Shown here: piece after piece, positions 46,281-59,594 of the stretch
Numbering within the stretch: position 1 is the stretch's first letter
How the letters are laid out: each line of letters starts with the position of its first letter
Source of the DNA: Triops longicaudatus
Lineage: Eukaryota; Arthropoda; Branchiopoda; Notostraca; Triopsidae
DNA length: 64,000 nucleotides
NCBI GenBank assembly: GCA_022885665.1
Contig: JAGQDJ010000024.1
Location: forward strand, 1-64,000
Direction: 5' to 3'
Notes under the pieces: generated by a model
What the model saw: the letters and a program-made list of their open reading frames with translations, nothing else
Database searches by the model: none
Told to the model about the DNA's origin: nothing
Program-made: the position numbers and the translations under genes

Positions 46281-48629
46281 TTAATGGATGGTATTTACCT
46301 TTACGAGAAAAAATAAAAGTTTAGTGAAGGAGGAAACATGAATCTTTAAGGAGATGAAAAGGAAATTGGGTTCTAGCATTATTTCGTTAGAAAAAAAACT
46401 TACAATATCATCAATCTTCAGGATACATCGCACAGTTTCCGCCGCCAAAGTTAAAGCACTAGTGGACACCAGTAAAGGTTGGACTACATTTTCTTCCAGA
46501 ATGTTTGTAATAGCTCCTTTTCGCACATTAATTCCCGCTGCTTTTTCGCCTTGAGCGTGTTGGTTTCTCAACTCAGTGACCGTGGCAATAGGGTTAAGAC
46601 CAGCGTTTTCAGCCAAAGTTGAAGGGATTACTTCCAAAGCCTCAGCAAACGCACTAAAACAGGACAACGTTAACATTTACTTCTACTCACAAATATAAAT
46701 CCAAATATAAAATACTAATTCAAAATGCACAGGGTACAAAAAAACAACTAAAAAATTAGTCCATAAAATGCTGAATCTCACCGGAAACAATAAGCGTCCA
46801 CGCCGGGCAATGCCATGGCTTGTTGGTAGAGTTGGTGGGCCAATTCAATTTCAGGTGCTCCTCCGCCAGCAATCAAATACCTAACGTAAAGTAAATACCG
46901 TTCATGAATAAAGAAATAACTACAAGTTAATGTCCATTTTTTACCTTTTCTTTACGAGGCAACGAATTACGCAGAGAGCGTCGTGAAGCGACCGAGCAGC
47001 TTCGTCTAATACTAGTTTGTTACTACCGCGAACGATAATGGACACCGTTTTGCCATGTGACTGAATGCCAGTGACTTTGACCACCTTGGAAGAACCAGCT
47101 TGGACAGTTTCTACCAAGTCGGCTGATGCCAAATGCTCAGGCAAGAAATGGTCTAAGCTTGCAACAGGTCGGCATCCCAGAGTCTAGAGAAAAACACGTT
47201 AATAACGCGTAAACTTAAACTTTTCACTAGTTACTTTGCAGACAAATTCGACATCTTCACGTTCAATATCCTTAATGACCATGATCTTCATTTTGTCTAA
47301 GAAATGTAGTGCCAAATCGCTGACAGCATCCCTAAAACGCCAAAACGAAAGTTTCAAGTGAGCCAAATTCAAAACACACCATAAACGAAAGTAAAACTCG
47401 TGAGTACCTGAGAATGGACTTTTGGACGAGCAAAACATTGCAGCCAGCTTTCTTGACCTGCTTAACGACGTTCAAAATATAAGCACGTTCTTCACGCAAA
47501 ACACGATCCATCGCGGCGTAGTCAGATACCACGACTTGGTTATCCATCTGAAAATAGCAATTTTTCTTCAGCTGCTTTCATCAACAGTACTTTACACTTA
47601 CGTCAGTTTTAGGAGGTGAAATGCAAAACTGGATGAGACCGATTTTGGCTTTTTCTACTTTCGTGACGCCTGCACCAGCTGGCCTATGATCGAGTACCAA
47701 TCCGTCAATTAGTTCGGTATCTTCGACGGTTCCTCCGAGTTTACGGATCACTTTGATGTCCTATAATAACACTAAATTCACAGATTCACGTCAAATTTGC
47801 TAAACTTACCCGTAAGTCAACATTGTAGTCTCGGGCGGGGTCAATCACTCGCAGAACAGCATCTACAGCAATGGGGGCTAACAACGACGAATGTTCAGAA
47901 ACTACCTGCAGAAAGTGGCGAAAAGGTCAGATCCACGTTTATACATTTCTGTCAACATACTTTGGAGCACAGGGAGGTAATGGCGCTCTTAAGCAGACTG
48001 TCACGATCAGCCAAGTCTAAAGGAATGGCCATATTGGTTAGAATTTCTACACATTTGTTCGCGGCTCGCTGGAAAGCTTCAGAAATTGTGGTAGGATGAA
48101 TGCCCTTTTCGAGCAATTTCATAGCAGCTTCCAAGAAGCTACCACAGAGAACAACAACGCTGGTTGTGCCGTCTCCAGCTTCAACGTCTTGCGCTTTCGA
48201 TAACTCAACAAGCTAAAAATAATAAATTAGAATTGGTAATTATAATAACGCAATAAGACAAACCATTTTAGCTGCTGGGTGCATGACATTCATTTGTTTC
48301 AGAATGGTAGCTCCGTCATTTGTGATGGTTACTTCTCCGTTACCCGCTTGGATCTAAAAGTGATCCTTATTAGAACACTTGATTACAACTTCCAACACAA
48401 TCGTAAGCGTTGTTTACCATTTTATCCATGCCTTTAGGGCCTAAGCTCGTACGAACGGCATCAGCAACAGCTTTGAATTAAGTATAATTTCCGCAATTAG
48501 TCCAAATAACTAACACCGGTTATCCATTGTATTTTTACCTTTAGCTGCATGTATATTGCTGGCCCTGATCTCAGCCGGCTTGCTTCTGGAAACAAAAGCC
48601 TTGGTGCTTGGGGTTGCATTGGCCACCAT
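46281..48629 (-). CDS. CCT4: T-complex protein 1 subunit delta (527 aa)
   Basis: Subunit of the cytosolic chaperonin TRiC, which folds actin, tubulin and other clients. Exons: 48539-48629, 48418-48470, 48264-48353, 47961-48212, 47810-47905, 47602-47760, 47408-47547, 47235-47331, 46945-47183, 46782-46880, 46404-46653, 46281-46298; phases match (1,584 bp). Group II chaperonin signatures: SLGPKGMDKM, NDGATILK, VEAGDGTTSVV with the ATPase Asp, the apical domain with GLIQFCISPPKTD, IAGGGAPEIELA, and ALEVIPSTLAENAG. The delta type is supported by RASNIHAAKAVADAVR and by the end KIDDIVNT. The last exon is only 18 bp and encodes VNTIH. The human protein is 539 aa. Confidence 0.96.
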
Positions 48630-49453
48630 TTTACACAAATACTTCAACTTTGGATATCAAACAAATTTAAAACAAGCGATGGCAAACACAAACCAAGATA
48701 TTTGCTGATTCGCACGTTACTTTGACCCTCTGACTATAAACAAATCCACCACCATTTGTAATCGACACTAGCACCCCGCGCGGCTAATAGCGAAAGTTCA
48801 GTGCAACTCAAGAGAATTTTCAAAAATTTCCCTTTATGGTCATGAATACTCACCTGACAGAAATCAGTTCAATAAGCCAGGGTGCTATGACACAAGTAGC
48901 TTTAAATAGAAGGAAAGTTTTGACAAAAGAGTATTATACTTAAAGGTTTTACGTTAAAAACATAAAATTGAATACTGAAGAAAAACTTTTAATGGAAAAT
49001 GCCTTACTTACCTTTTTGAAAAACAATAATTGATACGAGCATAATAGGGGTTCGATTTCGGTCATACGGGCCCAAGTTCCATCAATCTGACAATGATCAG
49101 TTTTCTTCATGTTGGTGTCGAATTTGCCAAATTTAAGCTTTGATCGTTCGTCGAGAATCTATATTTAGATAATCCATTCAACTTCGTATGCCCATTTATA
49201 GCAAAACGATGTCACGAATAAAGGCTGATAAAAACGTTAATGTCTGTAATAGGTCTACTTTGACCTGTGTATTGGAAACGAAGATTTTTCAACACGATAG
49301 ACAGTACAATGGCGTAGAAATTAACAACACAGTAAGAAAGTCTTCACATCTATCTGCTGTCTACGAGAAACAGCTTTGGAACAACTAAATAAACAGGACG
49401 TATTATACAATATATGCAACAAAACTCATACAGGTATTTAGACAAGAACCGCA
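48630..49453. other. intergenic region
   Basis: CCT4 promoter side and the 3' flank of the SOCS gene. No exon recognised. Confidence 0.45.
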
Positions 49454-52400
49454 TTAATGATCAACATCCAGTCTCCGCACACGAACACGCTGCTTGTAAT
49501 GATACTCTTTTAGGTATGCTTTGAGAGGTTTCGGTATCTTGAGAGCATTGATTCCGTCATAGGTAGTACGATTCGTAATAACTGCCCGACACAAATGTTG
49601 CAAGTCGAATGGAAACGACCTATGTAAAGGGAGCGTTAACATGGGTTCGAAAAACATACAACAATTAGGATCTTTGTAGTGTTCGATCAGGCCACACACA
49701 CTGTAAGAAGCGTACACCCCAGGGTCGTGGGAATCAAAGCTAAACTTGTGATTCCACTGTTCGATTCGCGCGTGCAACGAACGCCCGTACCTCCTAAACG
49801 AGACGGAAAACAAATACTCCTCTTGTGCCGAATCTCGCAGCAAAAAGGTTCCATCAGGCTTATTTTCGAGAAGCTTTTCAGCTTCGTATCGGTCCATTTT
49901 GCCCCAATAAAAGGAACAACGTGTGATATCTAGCAAATCGGGGACGAGACAATGGATGTAGTCAACTTGCGTATGCACTCCCCGGCTGCCGGTGGGAGCG
50001 GAGGCGGTCGACGATGACAAAATATCACAGAGTTCTGGGGGATGATAGAGATGCGTGGGAAGTAAACGCCAATCGATATTAACATGTGTTGACAACGCGT
50101 TGGAGGCATAAAAGGAAGGACCAATGAGGGTTAACGAATTATGAAATAAGGCTGAGAGATTGTCCAAATTGAGTTCGTTGCTGTTGTAAAGCAACGAAAG
50201 GTGCTGGGGACTAAAATTAAACTGGTTGGCGGGAACCACGCTGGAGGGTGACGATAGTGCGGTCACGACTGCCGGGCTTGACAAAGGACTGTCGGAGGAA
50301 TATGTTTGAGGACGGTAACCAGGTGGAGGATCGACACCTTCGGCGATTTCACGGGCGCGTTCTTGACGGGCACGCTCGTCACAGTCTTCAATTGGGTATT
50401 CATCAGGGTTAAATCGCGACAAATCAATGACGGGCACGCGGAAAGCTGCATCTTCGGCTTCAGGTTGGGTCGCTTCTGGCGTCTCTTGACTTGGCTGCGC
50501 ACAGGGAACACAGCCAGTAAATGTGGTGCTGGCGCTCTAGAAACGTAAAAGTGTTTTTAAAATCGAGACAAAATATAGTTTGTTATATCACTGTATGTTT
50601 CTTTCCTACAACAGCGTGATCGAAAGCTCTTTGTGACTTACTGAATGGTTCTGAAACAACTGGTAAAAAAAGGTTTTTATAAATATATAAAGTCTTAGAA
50701 TGAACTCAATCGAAACAAAATGCAATGCACACTATTCTATACTTGACACATGTATCAGGCTTTTGGAGCATAATCGCCTGTACCTAAATAATTCATACAG
50801 TATGTATTACACAGTGCTAAGGTAATTTTTAGATAATAACCGAATAATTCGAACACTATGTAGAAATTTAGGAAGACGTGCTCTACCTTGTTTGTTTCAG
50901 ATTAAAAACTACGCTACGTGAGAATCGAACGAAGTAGAAAGAGTTCGCAACGACAGGACTTTACGAGTTATCTGATATTCTTTTCAAGAATGGGCAGTAA
51001 CTGTGAGCATTACCTAAGCAAGAAAATTACCTAAGCATTGGCTACATGTTTCCTACAAACGTTTCGCTCCTTATCTTAGGTCGCTCTTGCTTCTCCATAC
51101 AGTGCGCTAAGACCTTCAGCTAAGAATAAGCAAAACTCAACGCTACCGTAAGAATTTTGGTGGTCAAAGCTTTCCTTGAAAAGTGACATTCCTTACTTTA
51201 CGGGATTTCCTTTCCCAAGTTTCGCACAGGAAGTTACATGGGTAGCTTCAAAAATAAATATCCTAGTGTATTTATTTTACGTGTCATCTTCTGAATTCTA
51301 TTATTTTATCTGAACAAGTTCTTATAATCCATCTTCTGAATTCTATTATTTTATTTGAACAAGTTCTTATAATCGAACTACTCAAAATTATTTACAGGCC
51401 GTAAAAAGGACCAATGGAGACTTTTGTCTAAGAAAATACTCCGATAAACATTCGCTAGGCTATACACGATTAGAATTTGCAAGAGACATTATTTATGAAA
51501 TCTACAGAAACTATTAAACACATCTATTTCACAATTCCGAGTCTAATTCATAAAATACCAGTGAACTGCATCGATTTTGTCCGTAGGATTTATGCTAAAG
51601 ATTTCAACAAAATTTTGAAGCATTATACTCGTATATATAGTCTACGACTAGAAAATTGTTACGAAAATTGTTACCATTACAAACTTACATATTAAGTGTC
51701 TGTTTATAGACCTTTTCCTTGCTTAGTTATACAAGTTCTTCTGTAACTACGAGCCAATACTTAAACTTACTTAAATTCTTTAAATTTATCACACAAACTA
51801 ACATCCTTAGTTAACGCCATTTAGTTATCTGAAAGTTTTAGGGCGAACCACGTAAACTGACCGACGTATTATCCCCTGCGCCATGGTTGAATAAACTTAA
51901 TTCAATATGCTTCGGAATCCGTTGCTACGTTTAGCAATAAGATACTTTTTTCCCCAGCGATTAATTCTGCATATTTACATAACATTATCTTCAAAACTTT
52001 TATGTGAATTTTAAGTAATGAATCAAACACATGCTCTTAAGAGTTGAAGGAAACTCGTCCGCAATTATTACCGTTTCGCTTGAGCTTGGCAATGGTTTTG
52101 CACTCGCATGAGGGCTTTTCAAGCGTAATCGCAAGCTCCAATGTTTTCGCTTCTTTTCACTGGATTCGGACGATAAGCTACTGTCTGACTTGGGATTTTT
52201 TCGGCTCCTTCTCCCAAACGAAAGTGTTTTGAAACTACTGTGACGGTGTTCCGGGGTACCCGCAGTTGTTGCGGAGGACGAGGTCACGTTCGCTTGTTGA
52301 CAACTGCAGGACGGCCACATCGGATGAGAACTGACAGCCATACACTCGCACTTGGATGACGACCAGGCTGATCTGGAAGTCGATTCCTGGCTGGGTTCGG

Positions 52401-52581
52401 CGTTCGATCCAGTTCTCGGCCGAGCTCCACCATGGATTCCTTGACTCGGATTAGCTTCTGTGCTGGAACCAGCTGGGGAACTCGAGGAAGAACACATCTC
52501 GGGTCGACGTCGTTCCATATTTACACTACGTGATCGAGCCACATGAGTAGATTGCGAGTTGATTCCTAATTTTTGTCCCAT
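49454..52581 (-). CDS. Socs36E: suppressor of cytokine signalling, SOCS5/Socs36E type (530 aa)
   Basis: Negative regulator of JAK/STAT and EGFR signalling and a substrate adaptor for Elongin-Cullin5 ubiquitin ligases. Exons: 52072-52581 and 49454-50536, joined in phase 0 (donor ACG/GTAATA, acceptor TTTCTAG). The N-terminal half is Ser-rich and disordered, starting MGQKLGINS. A SOCS4/5-type motif EIAEGVDPPPGYRPQTY precedes VDYIHCLVPDLL. The SH2 domain (about 380-475) contains GTFLLRDSAQEEYLFSVSFR with the phosphotyrosine-binding Arg in FLLRDS, and EQWNHKFSFD. The C-terminal SOCS box (about 478-525) has LQHLCRAVI, TYDGINALKIP and LKAYLKEYHYKQ. The 1,535-bp intron contains a 45-bp tandem duplication. 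The symbol follows the Drosophila SOCS5-class gene; orthology was judged by eye. Confidence 0.94.
51285..51374. repeat. 45-bp tandem duplication in the SOCS intron
   Basis: Two adjacent 45-bp copies (51285-51329 and 51330-51374), each starting CATCTTCTGAATTCTATTAT, differ at one base (ATCTGAAC versus ATTTGAAC). Near identity indicates a recent local duplication. Confidence 0.9.
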
Positions 52582-53326
52582 AACTTTCACTCCTACTACG
52601 TCGCTTTACATTAACTAGCTAGAGTACAATGAAAGACAATACAGTTCATCTGGGGGATTTTAATTATGGGTTTTTGAAAGCAAGAGTGGGTTTTCCACAT
52701 ACGTTGCTCTTACTTTCTAATTCGTGACACCGTCGTTCCACCTTCAACACTTTCGCCACTATGCTTGGTACACCACAATTTCTATCCAAGAAATCCATTA
52801 AGTTTGCTATACGAAGTTTCCGTCATGGCTAAAGTTATGTAGCGTAATACGGTCACTAGGAAACAAACACATTGATGCATATGCTAACTACTCAACTTAG
52901 GAGCAGCACTTGTTGCAAACAATGAATGAATGAGAGTTTCAGATTCGGTTTCCGCCCTTCCGTCAACCAAAATGAAATGCAGACGTGAGGGAGGAAAACT
53001 TATGAGCCTGAGGTGATGCAGCGTTGCCGTGTATCAGAATTGCCGCATTCATTCATAAAATAGATAAATGTTTAAAACGTATTGTTATCTTCAACCAGAT
53101 TTTGTGAAAATAAAAAATCTAATTTATTCGTGAAAATGTGCTCACTATATCAGCATTTACAATAAAAGACATTAAAAAAACTGGGATAATTTATGTTCCC
53201 TAAATTACTATTTCGTTCCATAGATGGCGAATGCTTACGTTCACGCCGAAAGTTAATCCGACGTTGTTTACAATTTATAGCGATGCGAAAGTAAATCGTG
53301 AGAAAAATAGTCTACGGTTTACGAAA
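52582..53326. other. divergent promoter region, SOCS and KIF7-like genes
   Basis: 745 bp between the start codons of two divergently transcribed genes. No TATA box or repeat noted. Confidence 0.45.
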
Positions 53327-56300
53327 ATGGTTGACGGGCGCATCCAAGTCGTTGCGAGAGTAAGAATTAAATAATAATTATTTATTATCTATATTTATCA
53401 AGGGACTAGTCTAATTATTTATTATTTTAATTTTCTAATATTTATCTTTATTTTTAGTTTGATTATAAACGTTCTCATACGTTATTTTTGTTCCAAAGGT
53501 CCGGCCTTACCTCCAGTCTGACAACAATTATAGCGCAGCCGATTTCCTTCACATAAACCCGGCCGAAGGACGCGTGGCGTTAGATGAAAGCAGAAGTTTT
53601 GAATTCGATTATGTTCTCCCTCCAACATGTTCTCAAGAATTACTTTACGGCGGGTGCGTGGAGCCTATGGTCACCAGCTTTGTGGATGGTAACCTTGAAA
53701 TTCTCGATTAATGGGTGTTTAACGTTTCATTGCCGAACTCGTTTTGGTAGGGTACAATGTGACAGTAATGGCGTATGGTCAGACTGGGTCTGGGAAAACG
53801 TACACAATCTGTGGTCCGAGTTTGCTCTATGCCATGAATGAAGCCGATTTTGGAATAATACCTCGCGCTATTCGCCACATGTTTCTCAAGATGAAAACGT
53901 ATCCTATAAGACGGTACACTATCCACGTATCGTACTTGGAAATAGACCACGAGGAGATTCGCGATTTGCTGAGCATGGAAGCAGTACACGGTGAAATTAC
54001 GATCTGTGAACACCCTGACGTAAATCTGAATGAGATTCTTAACCACTCCAATTTAATACCTTTCGTTCCTCTGCTTCTTTCGATCCTAGGGTTCTGTAGA
54101 AATGCTTGGAGCAACTCAGCGGGAATGTTGTAACATTCAAGATGTTATGAGCTGTCTGGAAACAGGCTTAGCGTTGCGTTTTACGGGACCTGGCTTATCA
54201 AGCCAGTTTTCGAGTCGCTCTCACGCGCTCTTTACCATCAATCTCCAGCAGGATTGGAGCCAAGGTTTGTTATCTTGCCGTGAGAGACTTTGAATTTCTA
54301 TTTCCTAAATATGCTTTGTTGTAGAGGGTTTCATGATCCGACAAGTATCGAAGCTTACTGTTGTGGATTTGGCGGGTTCAGAACGCCTCAGCCCTGGTCC
54401 GTCTTTTCCCATTAATTCGGGTTTGTTAGCTTTAAGTAACGTCACAGCGGCTTTGGGAGATCCACGGAGAAAAGCCAGCCATGTAACTTATTGGGACTCG
54501 AAATTAACCTGTCTCCTCAAAGTAAATTGTACCTTTCTGGAATATCAGGCTTCAATCATTTAATTGTTGCATGTGACTAGGAATCTTTGGGGGGCAATTC
54601 GCTGACGTTAATAGTGCTGTGTTTATCACCCTCATCATGTGATGTCGAGGAAACGCTGAATTCTCTCAAATTTGGCTCCCGAGCTAGTAATATCGTAAAT
54701 GGAGCAGTTCCAAACATAGGGATTACGCCCCTTCCTGCCAGTCCAGGCAGTTTTTGGCCTTACGGCACACCGTTGATGCCTACCGTGTTAAATAATATGC
54801 ATACTGTAAATATGTCTAAACAGTTTATGCCGGTCCAGTCAGCCCATTCCTTTTACCCTCCCTTTTTTGCCAATCTTGCTGGTGAAGAGCGAGGCAGAGG
54901 AGAGGGTGAAGCGTTGGATGAGAATGACGGCTACGAAACACGCCTATCCCGAACACAGATGGTTGAAGAGCAAGTTTTCAAGTAAAATTCTGTTATAACG
55001 TGCTCTTCTTGACAAACTGTCTTAAATTCTCTGTATTTTAGGCTGAAATTTGCAGCGTTACAGTGGCAACAATTGGTAACAAGCGCAGAGAGGATGCTGA
55101 ATGAATTCAGCGTTAAAGGAGCTCTAGCTCCGGAAGCTTTACATCAGATACAGACATGGCTGAACCTTAAACAAGAAGCGCAAGAAGTGATTGAAAGCAA
55201 TGAAGCTGCAAAGGAAGATCACGAGCCGCAAACCGGAACAGATGACCGCAATACGTTACACGTTATAGGTAATAAGCAAATTTTTAATACTTTATTAGAA
55301 TGTTGTGTTTGCTAGGGATTCTATGCCTTGTTTGTTTTAGTCTTTAATTGTAAATTCAGTGTATTTGAACACCAAATTATATGGACGGTCTTTGTCCAGA
55401 AACTCTATTGCCCACCAACTATACTTTACAAACCAAATCATGTAAAAACGTCCAGCTTCGAGCGTAGGAGTAAGTAATTTCGCGAAAAAGGACGGTTTAA
55501 AGAGTTCACTTGGAAAAGTTAAGGTTTATTACAGTATTCGTAAAGATGCAAAATTTCAAAAATCGTTTTCATTATTAAAAACAATTTACACACTAGCTTA
55601 AAGTTAATGACAGCGCGTTTAGCTCTTGTAGCGAATGTCTTGGTTCGGTTCTGATACAAATTTACTTGGTCTTTCTGTTCATTTTATTATTATTTTAAAT
55701 TTTGACATTTTTTAAAAATAATAATTTATTTATTTTTTAACATTTGTACAGAGGAGGTTTCTGAGCCGGAATCGAGTGTGTGTTCCTCAGCCAGTAGCGT
55801 CAGCTCTTCTAGTGATGTTTCCCAGGAATCTGATTTCAACGAACGCTTGGAGACCTTAAGACAACAGTTTCGGAAAACTACTGATATGTTGATTTTGAGT
55901 ATCGAAAACTCCTGTGACTTGATTATTGCCGAATCGGTCCAAGCCGAAGCGCATTTGGAGGCGTCTTTACCAAGTTCAAGTATATTACCTTCCACTAAAA
56001 TATTGATATTACCAACACGCATGATTTTTTTTTTTCTGCCAGGAGAACAAAGTCCTTTTCCACATGTTGTTCATGGACGCCAGGGTCGAAGAGCAAGTGT
56101 ATTCCAAACTGGGGACTCACCGGGTTTAACTTTACCGGGGAGTACTGGCTCACATACCGAGGTAAGAATGCATAAATCCGCGTTCAAACATCCAAGCGCT
56201 TTACGCATAATTTTATTTTGAAGGAACCCGGTAAATCTTCACACAAGGCAAAAATTAGTATCGTGTCAGAAGAATCCGACACGAACAGCGATTACATCGA

Positions 56301-59300
56301 TTCCGAAGCTAGCATCTCAGATTCAGAAGATCAGGGATCGCTGTGCGAAGTTGCAGTTAGCCCAAATGAGCACCAAATATTTGTGGATGGTAGTCTCCCA
56401 TCGGAAGAAACCTTAAAAAAAGAAATACACCGCTTGTCCGAAACTTCGGAAACCCGAAAAGTTAAAGTTCAGCGCACTGCCTTGGAATTAAAAAAAGCGC
56501 AGCAAACATTGAAAGAGTTACGAGGTGCAATCCGCCTAAAGGAAGCTTTCATCCAAGACTTGCTCAAATCAGGGGAAGAATCTGAGATTGCTAAACAGAA
56601 CTATGAAGCTCAAATCGAAAAACTGGAGGAAGAAGCCGACAGAACACGCTCGGACCTCCGATGTGCACAAGAGCGGCTAGAACAGTTGGAGATCTGTGAG
56701 CAACAGAAAGAAGAGGGTGAACATTTGATGAAATATAAGAAAGATATGGTTCGGTATGAGAAAAAGCTAAGCAGAATGAAAAAGTTCCTCTCGTTGGCAG
56801 GTTCAACATCCAAAAGGTAATTTCTCTTACGTTCTTGATGGACTAAAAAAATAAATAAAGTACAAATAAGAAATCTAATATGAGCTTTTGTGCCCTTTTC
56901 TCAATCAGAGTGGAAGAATTGGAAAAAAGTTTGTCCCTAATGCGAGAGCAACACAAGGAGCTCAAAGAGCAATTAAGACAAGAAGCCGAGCGCAAGCGCA
57001 AACTGGAAAATGAGTTAGACCTAGATCAGAAAAGGATAGCTATCCTAGAAAACCAGCTTGAAGAACATAAGCGAGCTTCTCGACAGGTATGGGTTCGAAC
57101 ATTTGTGTTTTAAATATAATTTTTAAGCCGTAATTGAGAAAGTTATGTTTATTGGGCACTTCAGTCTAGACGAAATTCGCGGACTTCGCGGAAAAGTTCG
57201 CAGGACAGTGACATGCGCGCTGATTCCCAGCAAGCAGAATGGGAGCGTCAGAAAAAATGGCTTTGCGAAGAAGAAGAGCGTGTTATGGTTCTGCGGGCGG
57301 AAACTGAAAAGCTTAACGAGGATCTTCGCGAAAAATATGCGCGCTTAGAGCAAAGAGAGCGTCAAATGCAGCGAAGAACACAGCCGACTCCAATTTGTTG
57401 CGAAAAGGAACAACAAACAGATGCTCAGGTAATTAGTAACAAAACCAGGTAAACAAAATAGACTGTAAAAGATTGATTTTTGATAGGAATTGAGCTATTC
57501 TTTAACGCCAAGCTCTAAAAGTACCGAAACAACAAAACGAGAGAGCGGTGATTTTGACAAAGAAACAATGAGGAGGCGGGAGATAAGAAGTTTGCGGCAA
57601 ACCAGGGACGCTTTGGTCAAACAGCGACAGATTTTGGATGAAAGACAACATAAAGTTAGTTTAAAAAAAATAAATAAAAATTAAAACCACTTTTAGGATA
57701 TCCTGGCTGCAGTATTAACGTGTATTGCTAGGGGCGGGTCTTGGAGAGTTCCGAAGAAAGGCGGTTGCTTGAACTTGATGAAGCAATAGAGGCCATAGAT
57801 ACAGTGATCGAATATAAGAACGAAATTTTTGGCAGTCACACTCGGGAAATCCGAAGTCCAGTAATATTTCTGTTCACTTTATTTAGTTATTTTTCTTGTT
57901 GCCTTTTGTTCTATTTTTGTTATTTTGTCTTTAAAAATCGCCATAACTTTTCGTCCGTTGCCATGCAATTAGTTCTAACATATCTTTTGTGACATTTTCT
58001 TCCAGTTTAGTGAAATGGTTCTTTCTTTTTAACTTTTAAATGTTTTCTCTTTTACTTTCATGTTGCGTCGATTTACTTTTCAGTTTCATTTCTCGTTTGC
58101 CCATCTGTCTTTATTTACTTTTACAAAGTAAATCTATTGAATTATGTATTTGTTTTTACAACTTGTGGAAAACAAATATTCACCACTTTCATTTTGATTT
58201 TTGTAGACTGGTGATGGCCTTATCACCCGCTTAATGAACCTGTCCCATCCGGAAACACGAGCCTTACTGTACAAGTATTTCGAAAAAGTCGTCGATTTAC
58301 GGGAAGGCGCTAAGAAATTAGAGCAGCAGCTCAGCGAAATGGAGGTAACTTGGCATTGTTTTGCATATTTCTGTACCCAGTGGCACTGGCTTCAGACTGG
58401 CCTCAGTGAAGTTTTATTCGTGGGCGTCTGGAACACTCAGCCTTGTTTATATGTTTCTTTCTATTTTATCTGGAAGGTTACGGGAGGTCTTTTTGTGGTT
58501 TACGAGTTTGCTTGGTCCTCTGCACGCATTCTTCACACCTGGGGGCTTTAAAAAGGGGTTACGTAGCCAAAGGAGGGCTGCCTGGTTGAGAGGGGAAATA
58601 TGATTATTTTATGACAAGCAGCGCGGCAGGCCTTGTTTCCCGTTTTATCGATTCCGATTATTATGTCGCGTACCTTTTTCCTGCTTAATGAAACTTCTAC
58701 CAGCAGTCGTGTAACGTTTACGCGCGCTGAAAAGAAAGATTAACCTCTGGAAAGTGCTTCGTTGTCTGTCAGTAACTTGGACCGAACACGCGAACGTTTC
58801 TAAAGTTTTGTATTTTCTCGCTAACGAATAATACCCAAAAAAGTTTCTTCGCGCGTTCGAGCCTTGTTATGAAGATTTGAGAAAAAGAGCACTATCTTCA
58901 GCGAGTGCGTATCTTAGATATACGGAAGTTATGGTGTAGCTGCGTGAGAAATTTTGAATTTTATAGATTTTCACAAATATTTTTCTAAGTGTTTATTTTT
59001 ATCGTATTTTTTTAGGTCCAGAATGAAGATCAGTCGCGCTATATAAGGGAAATTCATACTGCCGTGCAACGTACACGTTTGCATGGTGAGCGTCGCCTTG
59101 CAGTGCAGCAGCGCGAGTATGAGCAAAAGATTGCAGAGCTTCTGCACCAAGAGGAGCCGCAAGATAGCTCTGTGGTGGAAAGTCGACTACTCACTCTTGA
59201 ACGCGAACTACATGATAGCCGCCGTGAAAATCGCGAACTTCGGCGCCACTTACGCGGTGTACTGGCCGCTGTGCGCGAGACCAAAGATAACAGTGATAAA

Positions 59301-59594
59301 GCCGAGACCCAAGAAGCTCCGTCTGCGAATCCTGTTACCAACACCGTTGTGTCGAGTAATGGAGCAGCACCTGGGGCAGGAGTCATGAGCCAACCGGCTA
59401 CTGCTGTGACTGTGGAACCTGCTGCAGTAGCTGCCGCCGCAGCAGCTCAGCCTGCACAGGCCAAATTGTCAACTTGGCAAAAGCTGCGGAAGCCAGTGTT
59501 ACCCCAATCTACGACGACCGTAACGCGAGAAAAGAATAAGTTGATTATTCAACAACAGCCCAAAGAAAACAAGGAGTCCAGACGTCCTCGCTAG
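53327..59594 (+). CDS. cos: KIF7/KIF27/Costal-2 kinesin (1295 aa)
   Basis: Kinesin-4 relative that scaffolds Hedgehog signalling (Costal-2 in flies, KIF7 in vertebrates). Exons: 53327-53359, 53499-53688, 53751-54019, 54090-54264, 54325-54521, 54581-54981, 55042-55268, 55752-55979, 56043-56161, 56224-56816, 56909-57086, 57165-57428, 57487-57654, 57732-57860, 58207-58344, 59016-59594; phases match (3,888 bp). The motor (about 1-330) starts MVDGRIQVVARVRPY; the P-loop GQTGSGKT, switch I core SSRSH and switch II DLAGSE are intact. Between GSER and INSGLLALSN only about eight residues remain. LDEAIEAIDTVIEYKNE and GLITRLMNLSHPETRALLYKYFEKVVDLRE are KIF7/27-type blocks. Long coiled coils run from about residue 615 to 1240; the tail is Ala/Pro-rich. 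The human KIF7 is about 1,343 aa. Confidence 0.93.
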
